A stretch of DNA of 32,378 nt from Comamonadaceae bacterium (GTDB lineage Bacteria > Pseudomonadota > Gammaproteobacteria > Burkholderiales > Burkholderiaceae_C), in assembly GCA_947454695.1 (NCBI GenBank), contig CANGMW010000002.1:1-32378 (forward strand). Reading direction: 5' to 3'. Position numbers and translations under genes: made by a program. This document shows, piece after piece, positions 15,679 through 26,800 of this stretch. Within the stretch, counting starts at the first letter, position 1; each line of letters begins with the position of its first letter. The notes under the pieces were generated by a model, which was not told the DNA's origin, made no database searches, and worked only from the letters and a program-made list of their open reading frames with translations.

Positions 15679-17856
15679 TCATCCCTGCTGCAAATCAAAC
15701 AAATGACGGTAAAGGCCTTTGGGGTCCTGGATCAGCTCATCATGCGAGCCACTCTCTACCAACTGCCCCCGGTCCATGACCACAATTCGATTGGCGTCGC
15801 GCACGGCCGAGAGCCGGTGCGCGATGATCAACACCGTTCGGCCTGCCGAAATTTGCTTCATGTTTTCGCGGATGATTTTTTCTGACTCGTAATCCAGCGC
15901 GCTGGTGGCTTCGTCAAAAATCAGAATCTTCGGGTTGGAGATGAGCGCGCGTGCTATCGCCAGACGTTGACGCTGCCCGCCCGACAAACCCACACCGTGC
16001 TCGCCCACCATGGTGTCATAGGCCTCAGGCAACTCGCAAATGAATTCGTGCGCGCCAGCCAGCTTAGAAGCGCGGATGATGGCTTCCATCGGGGCATTGG
16101 GCATGGTCAGGGCGATGTTGTCGCGAATGGAGCGGTTAAAGAGCGTGTTCTCCTGCAACACCACCCCAATTTGACGACGCAAAGACGAGGTGTCCACAAT
16201 CGCCAGGTCCTGTCCATCGACCAGCACACGACCGTGGGTGGGCACATACAAACGTTGTACCAGCTTGGTCAAGGTGCTTTTGCCTGAACCCGAACGACCC
16301 ACGATGCCGATCACCTCACCCGGCTCCACCGTGAAATCCACCTTGCTCAACACATCCGAAGCATCCGGCTTGTAGCGGAAGAACACCGCATCAAAGCGGA
16401 TGGAGCCGGTCAAACTGGGCAGTCTGCTTTTTTGTCCACTGACCTCGGTAAAACTGTTGAGAATGTCGCCGAGGCGGGACATAGAAATGCCCACTTGCTG
16501 AAAGTCGTTCCAGAGTTGGGCCAAGCGCAAAATCGGCCCGGAGACTTGGTTGGCCAACATATTGAAAGCCACCAGTTCACCCACGGTGAGTTTGCGGTCA
16601 ATCACCAGCGAGGCACCAAACCACATGATGGCGGCCGTGACGAGCTTGCTGGTCAGATTAACCAGCGTAGAGGCTATCGTGGAGGCGTTAGACACCGACA
16701 GACCCGATCGGACATAAGCCGCCAGTTGCTTATCCCAAGTGCGAAACCAGTGGTCCTCCACCGCCAGTGATTTGATGGTGTCGATGCCGGAAATCGACTC
16801 CACCAAAAATGACTGGTTTTCCGCCCCCTTGGCAAACTTGTCATTCAGGCGAGACCGGATGACCGGCGTGAAAAAGACAGAGATCAGCACATACACGGGA
16901 ATCGACAGGCAAACGATCAGAGTGAGGAACTTGCTGTAATAAAACATGACCGAGAGGAAAATCACCCCGAACACGGCGTCCAAAAGCACCGTCATAGCGT
17001 TGCCGGTCAGGAAAGAGCGGATGCTCTCGACCTCGCGCACCCGCGCGACAGAGTCACCTACGCGGCGTGCGTTGAAGTAGGCAATGGGCAGGCCCAGCAA
17101 ATGCCGAAACAGCTTGGCCCCCAACTCCACATCAATCTTGCTGCTAACCGACGCGAACACGAGTGAACGAATACCGCTCAAAGCTGCTTCAAAAACAATG
17201 GCAATCAGCAGTGCTACGGCCATCACGTCCAGCGTCTTCATGGCGTTATTGACCAAGACCTTGTCCATGACGACCTGGAAGAACATGGGCGTGATCAGGC
17301 CAATAATTTGCAAGATGACAGAGATGAGCAACACCTCCAACAAAATGCGCCGGTACTTGACCACCACCGGCACAAACCAGGTGAAGTCAAACTTGCCTAA
17401 GCCCTCCGCGAAAGTGGCTTTGCTGGTGATGAAGATGAAAGAGCCGTCCCAGAGCTCGAAAAAATCCTGCTCTGAAATAACCTCAGGCGGCTTGTCCTTC
17501 CTCTGGATCAAAAACCTTGGCGCCTTCGCAGTCGAGAAAGGTGGCGCAGCGGCATCTTGCGTTTTGGCAGGAGGCGCGTCGTTCAGCATGCGACCCATAA
17601 TGAAAAAACTGCCATCCCGGGCGCAGGCAATTGCGGGTACTGGCGCATGCTGCAAACGGGTGATGTCTTGCACCACATGTTTGGCAAACATGCCGTTTTT
17701 GTTGGCAGCCAGCATGATTTGCTGAACCGATAAATAGGCGTGACCGAATTCGGACTTGACCTTCTCGCCATCGAGCTGGATATGGTGCAAAGCGGCCATG
17801 GCCGATAAGCACCAAAGACCCGACTCGTCCAGGGTTGTTGAGGACACTGTGTTCAT
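15679..17856 (-). CDS. HlyB-like type I secretion ABC transporter with degenerate C39-like domain
   Basis: This is the inner-membrane ATPase that drives one-step export. The 725-aa protein has an N-terminal C39-like domain (about 1-140), six transmembrane helices (about 150-440; KFDFTWFVPVVVKYR and LITPMFFQVVMDKVLVNNAM are nearly HlyB), and an NBD. The NBD shows Walker A GRSGSGKST (about 518), the Q-loop VVLQENTLFN, signature LSGGQRQRLAIARA (about 623), Walker B ILIFDEATSALD and H-loop IIAHRLS. In the C39-like domain ESGLWCLSAMA aligns with the DCG catalytic segment, and Ser12 takes the place of the nucleophilic Cys, so cleavage of a Gly-Gly leader is not expected; HlyB likewise lacks the Cys. 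ATG 17856 is preferred to TTG 17862. It starts 22 bp after the giant gene stop. Confidence 0.95.
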   Translation of the reverse strand: MNTVSSTTLDESGLWCLSAMAALHHIQLDGEKVKSEFGHAYLSVQQIMLAANKNGMFAKHVVQDITRLQHAPVPAIACARDGSFFIMGRMLNDAPPAKTQDAAAPPFSTAKAPRFLIQRKDKPPEVISEQDFFELWDGSFIFITSKATFAEGLGKFDFTWFVPVVVKYRRILLEVLLISVILQIIGLITPMFFQVVMDKVLVNNAMKTLDVMAVALLIAIVFEAALSGIRSLVFASVSSKIDVELGAKLFRHLLGLPIAYFNARRVGDSVARVREVESIRSFLTGNAMTVLLDAVFGVIFLSVMFYYSKFLTLIVCLSIPVYVLISVFFTPVIRSRLNDKFAKGAENQSFLVESISGIDTIKSLAVEDHWFRTWDKQLAAYVRSGLSVSNASTIASTLVNLTSKLVTAAIMWFGASLVIDRKLTVGELVAFNMLANQVSGPILRLAQLWNDFQQVGISMSRLGDILNSFTEVSGQKSRLPSLTGSIRFDAVFFRYKPDASDVLSKVDFTVEPGEVIGIVGRSGSGKSTLTKLVQRLYVPTHGRVLVDGQDLAIVDTSSLRRQIGVVLQENTLFNRSIRDNIALTMPNAPMEAIIRASKLAGAHEFICELPEAYDTMVGEHGVGLSGGQRQRLAIARALISNPKILIFDEATSALDYESEKIIRENMKQISAGRTVLIIAHRLSAVRDANRIVVMDRGQLVESGSHDELIQDPKGLYRHLFDLQQG

Positions 17857-17878
17857 GATCAACGACTTACGTGAGCGT

Positions 17879-20800
17879 TCAGGCCGATGGATGAAGCGCG
17901 TTGTAATAGCTGATCAGTTCACTCACCCTGTATTCCGTTAGTTGATTCGGAACATTGGGGTCAGTTCTATGGTCTACCGTTTTGTGACCTATGTTGACTG
18001 TTCCCGTGTGGTTGGGGTCCAAGTAACTATTGAGAGCCTCAATTAACTTAGAAATATCGGCTGAAGATGTTATTTCTAACTGAGTATTATCTGCAGTAGG
18101 CGTAGCCTCAGTAATACTTAATTGCGTCAAATCACCACTGTAGTTGATTGTAGACAGCTTGGTCTGTACATCACCTGCATTATCAAAACTATCCAACCAG
18201 ATTGACCCGTAATTACCACCAGCCGCAGTTGTATCACGACTAAAGTAAAGATCACTGAAATTAATACTATCGAATTCAAACAGCTGTTTATCAACTAAAG
18301 GCTCTGATTGATTATTATTAAAAATGGATGTTATGGACGATTTTTTTGCAACACAGATCAGCAAAGCACTGTCAGTCTCATTGACTGTAAAAGTACCAGA
18401 ACCAACAAGCAAATTTATTTCAGAATTACCTGCCGAATTAATAATAGCTTGGGACTCGAGCGTTGCACCCAAAGCGGTACCCGTAGCGAGGTTAACTGTG
18501 GTTGACTCGGTATCGTCGCCAGTCACAACCAGGGACAATCGTGCTCCTGCATCCGCGGAAACAACGTTGGAACCGCCTGCAATATTGATTTGGAAATCAT
18601 CCACATCGCCAGCAACATTAAAATTATTGAGGCCACTAAAAACAGTAAGATTTTTCAAACGCTTGTCAGCTGCAACACCCGACTGATCAGCTATATAGTA
18701 ATCCCCCCCATATAACGAACCCGTTATAGAATTAACACCAGTAAAATTAATCTCATCACCGGCAACTTTGACGCCGTTCATATAGTAATAAGCATTAAAG
18801 ATATTATTGTATTCGACCTCGCCTTGAGAAGTTGAGCTAAAAACTTGCGAAGCCACACAAATTCTTCCTGGAATACCAGCATCATCCTTTCCAGTGTAAG
18901 TAAAGTCAATAGTAGAATCATGATAATTTTGAATAACACTTTTAACATCACTCATCAATAATGGATCATGGTAAACTATATCTGCAAAATTTAGCTCCAT
19001 AAAAACATAACTATTATCTCCAGTCAAATTAACCTCAGTTCCCGCCCCCACAGAAATTATTGCATTATCTCCGTCAAGTGAAATACTGGCTGCAATTGCA
19101 CTTGCATAATATTTTTGATTAGATTTTGAACCGCGCACTATATCGCCATCACTATTAGACCCGTATACACCACCAACCAAAAAGTTATCAAGGTTAATTG
19201 ATTTGCTCCGATCAGAATCAGAACCTGTCAAATAAACCAAGCCGCCTGGGTGGCGCCCCCCATCAAGGATTGTTGGAGAATTTATATAAACAGATTCGGC
19301 GACACCTCTAGAAACATAATATTTACTCGATCCATGACCACTAATTAAATCAACCGATGAGGCGTTGATAGTGTAAATATCATTACCACTAGACGCTGAA
19401 GCATCAATGCGAAGTTTTTGAACATTACCATCAACTCTATTTATTACAAAAACCTGACTCTCTCCATTATCAGTATGAATTTCATAAGTAAAGACCCCAT
19501 CCCCCCACCCAGGGGAAGCCGTTGGCGAAATTGATTGAGAGGGCGTTCCAATATCGAATAAAAAATTATCGGCATCAATAGCATATTCAGAAGAATATCC
19601 AATTTGATTTTTTGTCGATACGTAAGAAGACAAGTAATTAGAAATAACATCCTTTTCGTAAGTTGATCTCATATATTTTTCATATTTATAATCCAAAGTT
19701 AGAACGGTAATTTTATTATGCTCATCAACTATTCGATGGTATTTTGCAACGAGATCATCCGCCAAGTTTTCCATATAAAACTTTAGAGCTTCAATACTAT
19801 CAGCAATCAACCAATTTTTATCAGACAATTCCGTAGACATTGCTCTCAGAATATTCTCATTATAAAATGGATTAAAATAGTTGGCCACGGGAATGATATC
19901 CCATAAGGCGGACCTAGAGTAGGCATTAATTATGTCAGCCTTATGATTAAGTCCTGCATCCCTTAAAGCTTGCTCGTGTGCTGCTAACTGATCTCTTCGC
20001 ACATAAGATGAAAAATTCGGCATTAAATTCATTAAGATTTGAAGTGCCACACCAACTGCCGCGGCAGCAGGGTTGCTTTTCTTACACAAGGTTATGATCG
20101 TAAGAAGACTTGTAATTACAGCCCCAGTCAGTTGTATCGCAGAATCATAGGCAGAATTTTGATACTGCTTTTTCAAATTCGGATCGCTCTCATCGAATGC
20201 TGCTTTTTGATAATAATAATAGGCAGCGAGGTGCGCTCCGGATAAAATAATATCACCTACAAAATTCCCAATCTCACCAACCAAGGATAATTGGGCTAAT
20301 AATTTCGCTCTTGGCGCGCTGTTTGCAGGAATAAATAACAATGAATTACTAAAAACATTCGAAGCAGCGAGAATTGATGTTCCAGCCATACCCAACTGAG
20401 CAATGGCCATATTCAATTCATCTCCATATGTTGGGTTACCCGTCTTTCTATCTATTGTCAATTGCCGACTGAAACTTTGATAAGTAACAACTGATGATCC
20501 AAGTGCCACTACAGCTGAAATTATTCCATAGAGTTTCTTACTTGCATCTTGCCAATTGTTTAAATGCTTTCTCACATCAGTTAAACGAGCGTTTGTAAAA
20601 GCAGCTTTATAAGAGTCTTGATTTAAGAAGGCTTCAAACTCAGCCAAAGATATGCTCTGATTTATAGCATCTTTCAATTCTCTATTATAATTTTGCAACT
20701 CAGCAGAAGATAAAACTGATTTTATTAGCTTATTGGCAGATGACCCCAAATTTCCAGAATTGGTTAAAAAATCATTTATAAAATTACCTCCCCTCAGAAA

Positions 20801-23800
20801 GTTCCCTACCGCACTCAAAATCAATTGATTGGCTTTGTATTCATTAAAATTAGAACTATTTGGATTAACTGCATCAATCGAATATATTTGGTAAACTTGC
20901 GATATTCCAGTTAACATAGAGAGAATTCCGGTAAATGCACGCAGTCTTCTCGTGAATTTAACAGTGCTATCCACGACCCCATCAGCAGGGTCAATGGCTC
21001 TTAAATTTTTTCTAAATTGAAGTGCATTTACAGCATACACCTCATCCAAAAAATTAATTGCCAAACTATAATCATCCTGATCTCGATGGGCGTTTTTATA
21101 TTTAACCCATGCATCGTCCTTATTACTAACTACAAGCAACGCTGCGCCATTAATAGATAAATCGCCTTCGGTAAAACGTCTGGAAAATTGCTCTATTGTG
21201 ACTTCACCAATGCCTTCAATGTCAAATTCAGCAGGAAGTTGCTCACTATACATTGCATCCATTAGCATAAAGTAAATGTTATCAAATAATGTTGTCTGAC
21301 CATTCCCTGAATCAATACCTTTTTTGCTTTCATCCACCAAAGCATTTACGGAATCCAATAATTTTGAAATCTCTCGATTATCATCATTAACTTGATCCTG
21401 AAAGTCGTTAGCTATGGTTATTCTGTTTTCGGCGTCATATTGCATTCCCGCTATGGATATACTAAACTCCTTTGCCTCACGACCATTCCCCAGATCAATA
21501 CCACTAATAAATCTTGCCATTTCGATCTCTGATTTATTATCCTCACTATTATTACCGCTGGAAATAATTCTCGTCACTTCTGATTTTTTTTCTTCAAAAT
21601 TGCGTGCCTCAGCATCTACAGAGCTTCGACTTATTTCAGCCATTTCTTTGACTGCATCAGCCACGCGGGGCCCGGTATACCCTACCTTTCGCTCATTGAG
21701 ACTTGCTTCTGCACTGAGTATTTCCAACTTATTATTTAACAGTCGCGAGTGGCTAATTAATTTGTTAACAGTCACCAATTTTTCTTGGACTTCTTGAAAC
21801 TTTGTACTTGCCACCAATGTTTTTAATATCAGGTTGGCGTTGAGAACTTTGTCTCTAACCTCTTTTATGTCGAATGATGCCAATCGAGTGCCTGTCCGAT
21901 TTGGATCGGCGTTGAAAGCAGCGACTTGGCTGACCGTCTGAGCAATTTTTGCGATATCTCTGCTCAGCGCCAAGTTAAGCCAATCACCACGTGCCGCTCT
22001 GACCAATGTCGGAGGCGTTTGGTAGCTCATTCCGGCTCTAACAGCCGCCATCAGATGGGAATAGTCAGGGTCGTTTGGGTTGTACGTTTGGCCCGAAAGG
22101 TTCCAAGCGTTCACGACAGCAGAGTAAGACGTTTGGAGTGTTGTCGAAATTTCCAAAAAGTTCAGCGCGGCGTCCAGGTAGCCGAATTGTGGAATTCCCT
22201 GCATTCGAGTCGGTTGTACTTCCTCCCCAGTCAACAGTTCTACCAGTTGATTCACCTCTGACTCAGACCAGTTCGACGCCCCTCGGTAGAGCGCATTCAT
22301 GTGTACCCCATCAATGGCACCCAACTCCTCTGCGCTGTAACTCAGTATTCCCCGGTTGGCAACCAGAGAGTCAAAGGAGCCTGTGCCACTAGCATTAGTG
22401 GTCAGCGCGTTGAGGTAGCTGTTAGGGGACGTGTTGGTTGGTGTTGTCGGTGGAATTGCCGGATCCGGCGTTGGCGCAGAGGTCGGTGCAGACGATTGAA
22501 GGGCACCAAGTTGCCAAGTTGACATGGCACTTCTGACCGTGCTGGTGAACCAGCCCGCATGGTCACGGTAGACAGCCGTCAATGTTTCTACTGGGAGCGT
22601 GGCGATGACGCTTGGCGACAGCCTTGCGAACTTATCATCTGGCAAAGCCTCAATTTGCGCGGTCGTGAGGCTGTTGATCATGGTGCCCGTGATGGCGCCT
22701 ATTTTTTCATCAGACAGCATGCTCCAATTGCTTGCAACGGCTGTGTCCGAACCCAACAAGTTGCCCAGTCGATTGCCCACGCCTTGGAACGTTGTGGTGT
22801 TGAGCTTGTTGACAAAGCCCAGACCCAATTGCGCTATATCCGCTGAGGACAGGTAGGCGATTTGTCTTTGCGACAAGGCGGCGATGCAGGCGTCATTCCA
22901 ATAGGCCAAGTTGCCCGCAGCGGCTACCTCCATTGGGCTGAATTTGCTGACAAATTCCGCGGGCATGTTCGCCAATAGCTCAGGGCTAAGGTCATCAAAC
23001 CCACCAAATAAATCACTGTTGAAGCCATTAACAGCGGCCAGGTAGGTAGTCCACCCCACCAAGGGAACAAGCGTGCCCACCACCATTGCCGTGGGATTTT
23101 GTTTCAGGAAAGAATGTAAGTTCGAAGCTGTCAGTCCTATGGCACTAGAAAGGGCAAGAAGACCTTTTGACACCAGAAAAGCTTGCTGCGCAGATGTGAG
23201 GACACTGACCTGATAGGCCGTCAAACCAGAAAGCTTAGACAAGTCTTTCAGATCGGGGTTTGCCTCCGTATCGGAAAAATTCGTCGTCGATGGGAATATA
23301 CCCGGATTGAACCTAACAATGCCCGCAAGTGCGGCGTCCAACTCGGCTTGGGTTTTGCCATCCGTAGCTGTCTGGAAGTCGAGCAGTGCTGAAGAAATGG
23401 GACTCACCATGCTTGTAGGAACTGCCTTGGAGTTGATGTAAGCCCATACAGAATCCTGTTTAAGTCGGCTTGTCAAATTAGCATTACTGCCTATTGGGTC
23501 GTCACTCAGGTTGGCTAGGAGATAGTTAGGTTCTGAAAATTTCAAGAAGGAAATTCTTGAACGGTCTGGCGAGAACTTCTCCCACAGATTCGAAACCGTC
23601 AGCAGTGATGTATCAAGATGCGACAACTGACCAGGGCTTAAATGGCTCAGTTGGTTGGAGGTAAGTCCAGCGACTTGTGAGCCCGATAAACTGTCAAGCT
23701 GCACGCCGGATGCTGAAGATAGGTTGAGCGAATTTAAGAAATTTGTGCTGAGTGACAAGTTATCGGCAATCCAACTACCTAAATTGGTCGTTAATCTGGA

Positions 23801-26800
23801 CAGATCGAGCTTGCCAATCAAGGGCTGGTTGTCAGATCCATTGGCTGCGGTTAAACCAGCGATGTCATTACTGTTCAAATAGTTGATATTGAGGTACGGA
23901 ACTTGTGCCTCCATAGCGCCAATCTGCATCAGCGCCTGGGTTTGAACAGTGTCCAACTCGGCTGTGGCTTGAACCAAGGTTTGCAAGTTAAGTTTGCTGA
24001 TTTCATCAGCCGACATGTTTGAAATCTTCAAGCCGTCGCGGTCTGTTTTTAATGCGAATGTGCCCGCATTCAACAAATGCAAGGCGGTGATAGCGGCGAC
24101 ACCATTCACCGGCATTTGCATCAGGTAATTGAAATTGCTCGCGCCAAGAGAGGATGCGTCGATACAAAATAGCCGAGATACTGTGTGAGCGCCAATCGTG
24201 ATCGTGGAATTAGCCAATCCATCGAGTTGCGTATGCGTGAGGAAACTCGCATTGATCGCGAATAGTTGGTCATCTCTCCAACCTTGCAATGTCGTAATGT
24301 CATAACTTTGGGTTTGGGCAATATTCGCTGTTCTTAAACTTCCCGTCAGTTGCAAAGGATTCAATTGTGAAAATTGAGGCACGGTGAGCGCGTCCAAACC
24401 TAAGGAAGTCAGACTGGGTTGGCTAGAGAAAGAGGCACCATTCAGTTGATTTACCCAGCCATTAGCTGTAATGGTCGCCAAGTTCTGACCTAAGCTGGAA
24501 GCGTTCAAAAGGTAAAGGCCTGTTTTACCTGTGTTTGCAACGGAATCGATTGTGCTCAAGTACTTGATTTGATAGCTAGCCAGAGCGCTGGCGTTCACCT
24601 CGTTTAGATATTGTTGCGGAATCAAGTCAAGATTGATCGATTCGATCTGCGAATCTGTTAATTGAAGAACCTGCTTCAAATCAAACATAGCAGTCATAGC
24701 AACCAACTGATCCGCGGTTAGCGTGGCAGCATTTAAATTATTAAATTTCCCTGCCTGTTGAATGCTCTGAAACTGTGCGCTCGTCAGTTGCGATGCATCT
24801 AACCAGCCCAGCTGTTGCACCGAAAGCTCATGCAGATCAGCACTCAATGACGAAACAGGAATTTTTCTAAACTCATCAGGCGTCAGCATATTCACGGCTC
24901 TTGATTGCATCAAACTGCTCAGATTGAGATAGTCAAAGCCTTTACGCACCAGGGGTGAACCAATACCCGCTGGGTTCGTAATGCTCATGTCCATGAAAGC
25001 CCGTATATCTTCAACGTCCAAAGTGCTGGCATCGAGCTTGGCAATCAACAAAGGATCGGTAATTTGGTCAACCCGCAGTCCCTCTGTGGCCTCTGGATTT
25101 GCAAACGTTCCCGCATTGATGTAGCTCAGTTGTGACAGCCCATTTGAACCACTGAAGTTGGTGGTGTTGGCCAGCCGCTGAACTTGTTCCAAGGTCAGCG
25201 TAGACGCATTGAGTTGGCTAAGCTGCACTGCAGAAAATGCAGCAAGTTGAGACGCCAAGAATGTGGACGCATTCAACGCAAAAAGTTTGGTGTGCGGGAA
25301 GCCGTTAATTCTGATGGGAACCTGCTCAAGCGCACCCAATAAATCTGAACTGAGCTGCGATGCATCAATTGATGCAAGTGCAGCAACCGACAACATGCCT
25401 ATTGGCCTTTTGATAATGTTGTCGTCATGATCCAAGGTTGTTTCAACCGCATAAAAATCAGAGATAGTTAACGATCTGGCGTTAGAACCCAATCTGGCGG
25501 GATCCAGTTGCATAAGGGTAGCCAGCGACAAATCACTCAATTTAATTCTTGTGCTGTCGGTTGAGTCAGCACTTGCAAAAGTCGCGCCATTTAAAGCCGA
25601 CAACTGTGCATTGCTCATGCTCCCTAGTTGAGCGGTGGTCAACTTTGAAGCATCGATATAGAAAATCTTTTTCCATGAATACAGCTTGGCGTCAGTAGCA
25701 TATTCGTCTGCTGAAAAGCCCGTCTCGTAGAGGTCAGCGATTTGAGCTGTTGTTAAAACCGCGGGGTTCACATAGGCTAATTGCTGGGCTGTCAAGCGGT
25801 CAAGCCAAGTGACACTTTGTGATATTTCAGTGCTGAGTTCTTGGGCTGTGAGTTCGGAAAGGTTCGAGCCCAAAGTCTTGAAATTGAGAAGGTCAATCAT
25901 GCCACCGGTACGAATTTCAGCAAGCTTGGTTGTGTCGAATGTGGAGGCATCCAATAAATACAGGCGCGAGCGGGTTGATCCATCGCTGTCTGTGAACGTG
26001 GCGTTTTTCAATGAACTCAACTGCGCGGCTGTTAATACATTGGCGTTGATGTATTTCAGTTCATCATGAGGCAGCCGCTCAAGAATAGTTTGCGTGCTAT
26101 TTACTGTGGCTACAGGCGTGTCCAATTGGGACGAAGATAAGCTGCCTAAACCCTCAGCGAGGTAGCCTGACTTGAAAAAGTTCATGTCACTAAGTTCTGA
26201 CAGATTGAACTTCGCTAGCTTGTCGCCCATAGCGATCAACGTTGAGGGTTGTGAGCTACTTTGGTCGCTCAAGCGCTGCGACACAAAGTTATTGATGTTC
26301 AATAAACCCAATTTGTCAGCTTGAGCAAGCGCCTTTAGCTGCGCAAGCGTCATTTGACTTGCCTTGAGTGAATGGAGTTGCAAAGGATCGGCAACCGGCG
26401 GTTGTGTTTCGCCCAAAAGTCTTCTAAAAATCACACTCCCTTCACCTTCAAGGACCCCACCGGACAACTCGTCAATCAGCGTTGAGCCGCGACCGTAATC
26501 ATTGCTCAACACCACATTGAGCTGTTCGTGCGTTAATTTGCCCACTTGGTCGGGCGTCAGATTACGCACATCGATGTAAGCGAGTTGTGAATCGCTGAGG
26601 TGAGTCACTTCGAGCTGCTGCATTTGCTCACGGGTGAGGGTTGCAATTTGCGCTGCTTGAATCGTTTTCAAATTCAATTGACTGAGTTGAGCCACACTCA
26701 AATCTGACAGGTGTAGGCCAGTCGCATCAGGTTTGGCAAAACTTGATGCGTTTAACAAATAAAGTGCAGAGTGCGTGACGCCGTTACCCGTGTCTACTGC

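Noticed and set aside
17879..19560. RTX calcium-binding repeats in the C-terminal beta-rich region
   Set aside because: Gly/Asp-rich segments occur, but no run of GGxGxDxUx nonapeptides could be found by eye; degenerate relatives remain possible.
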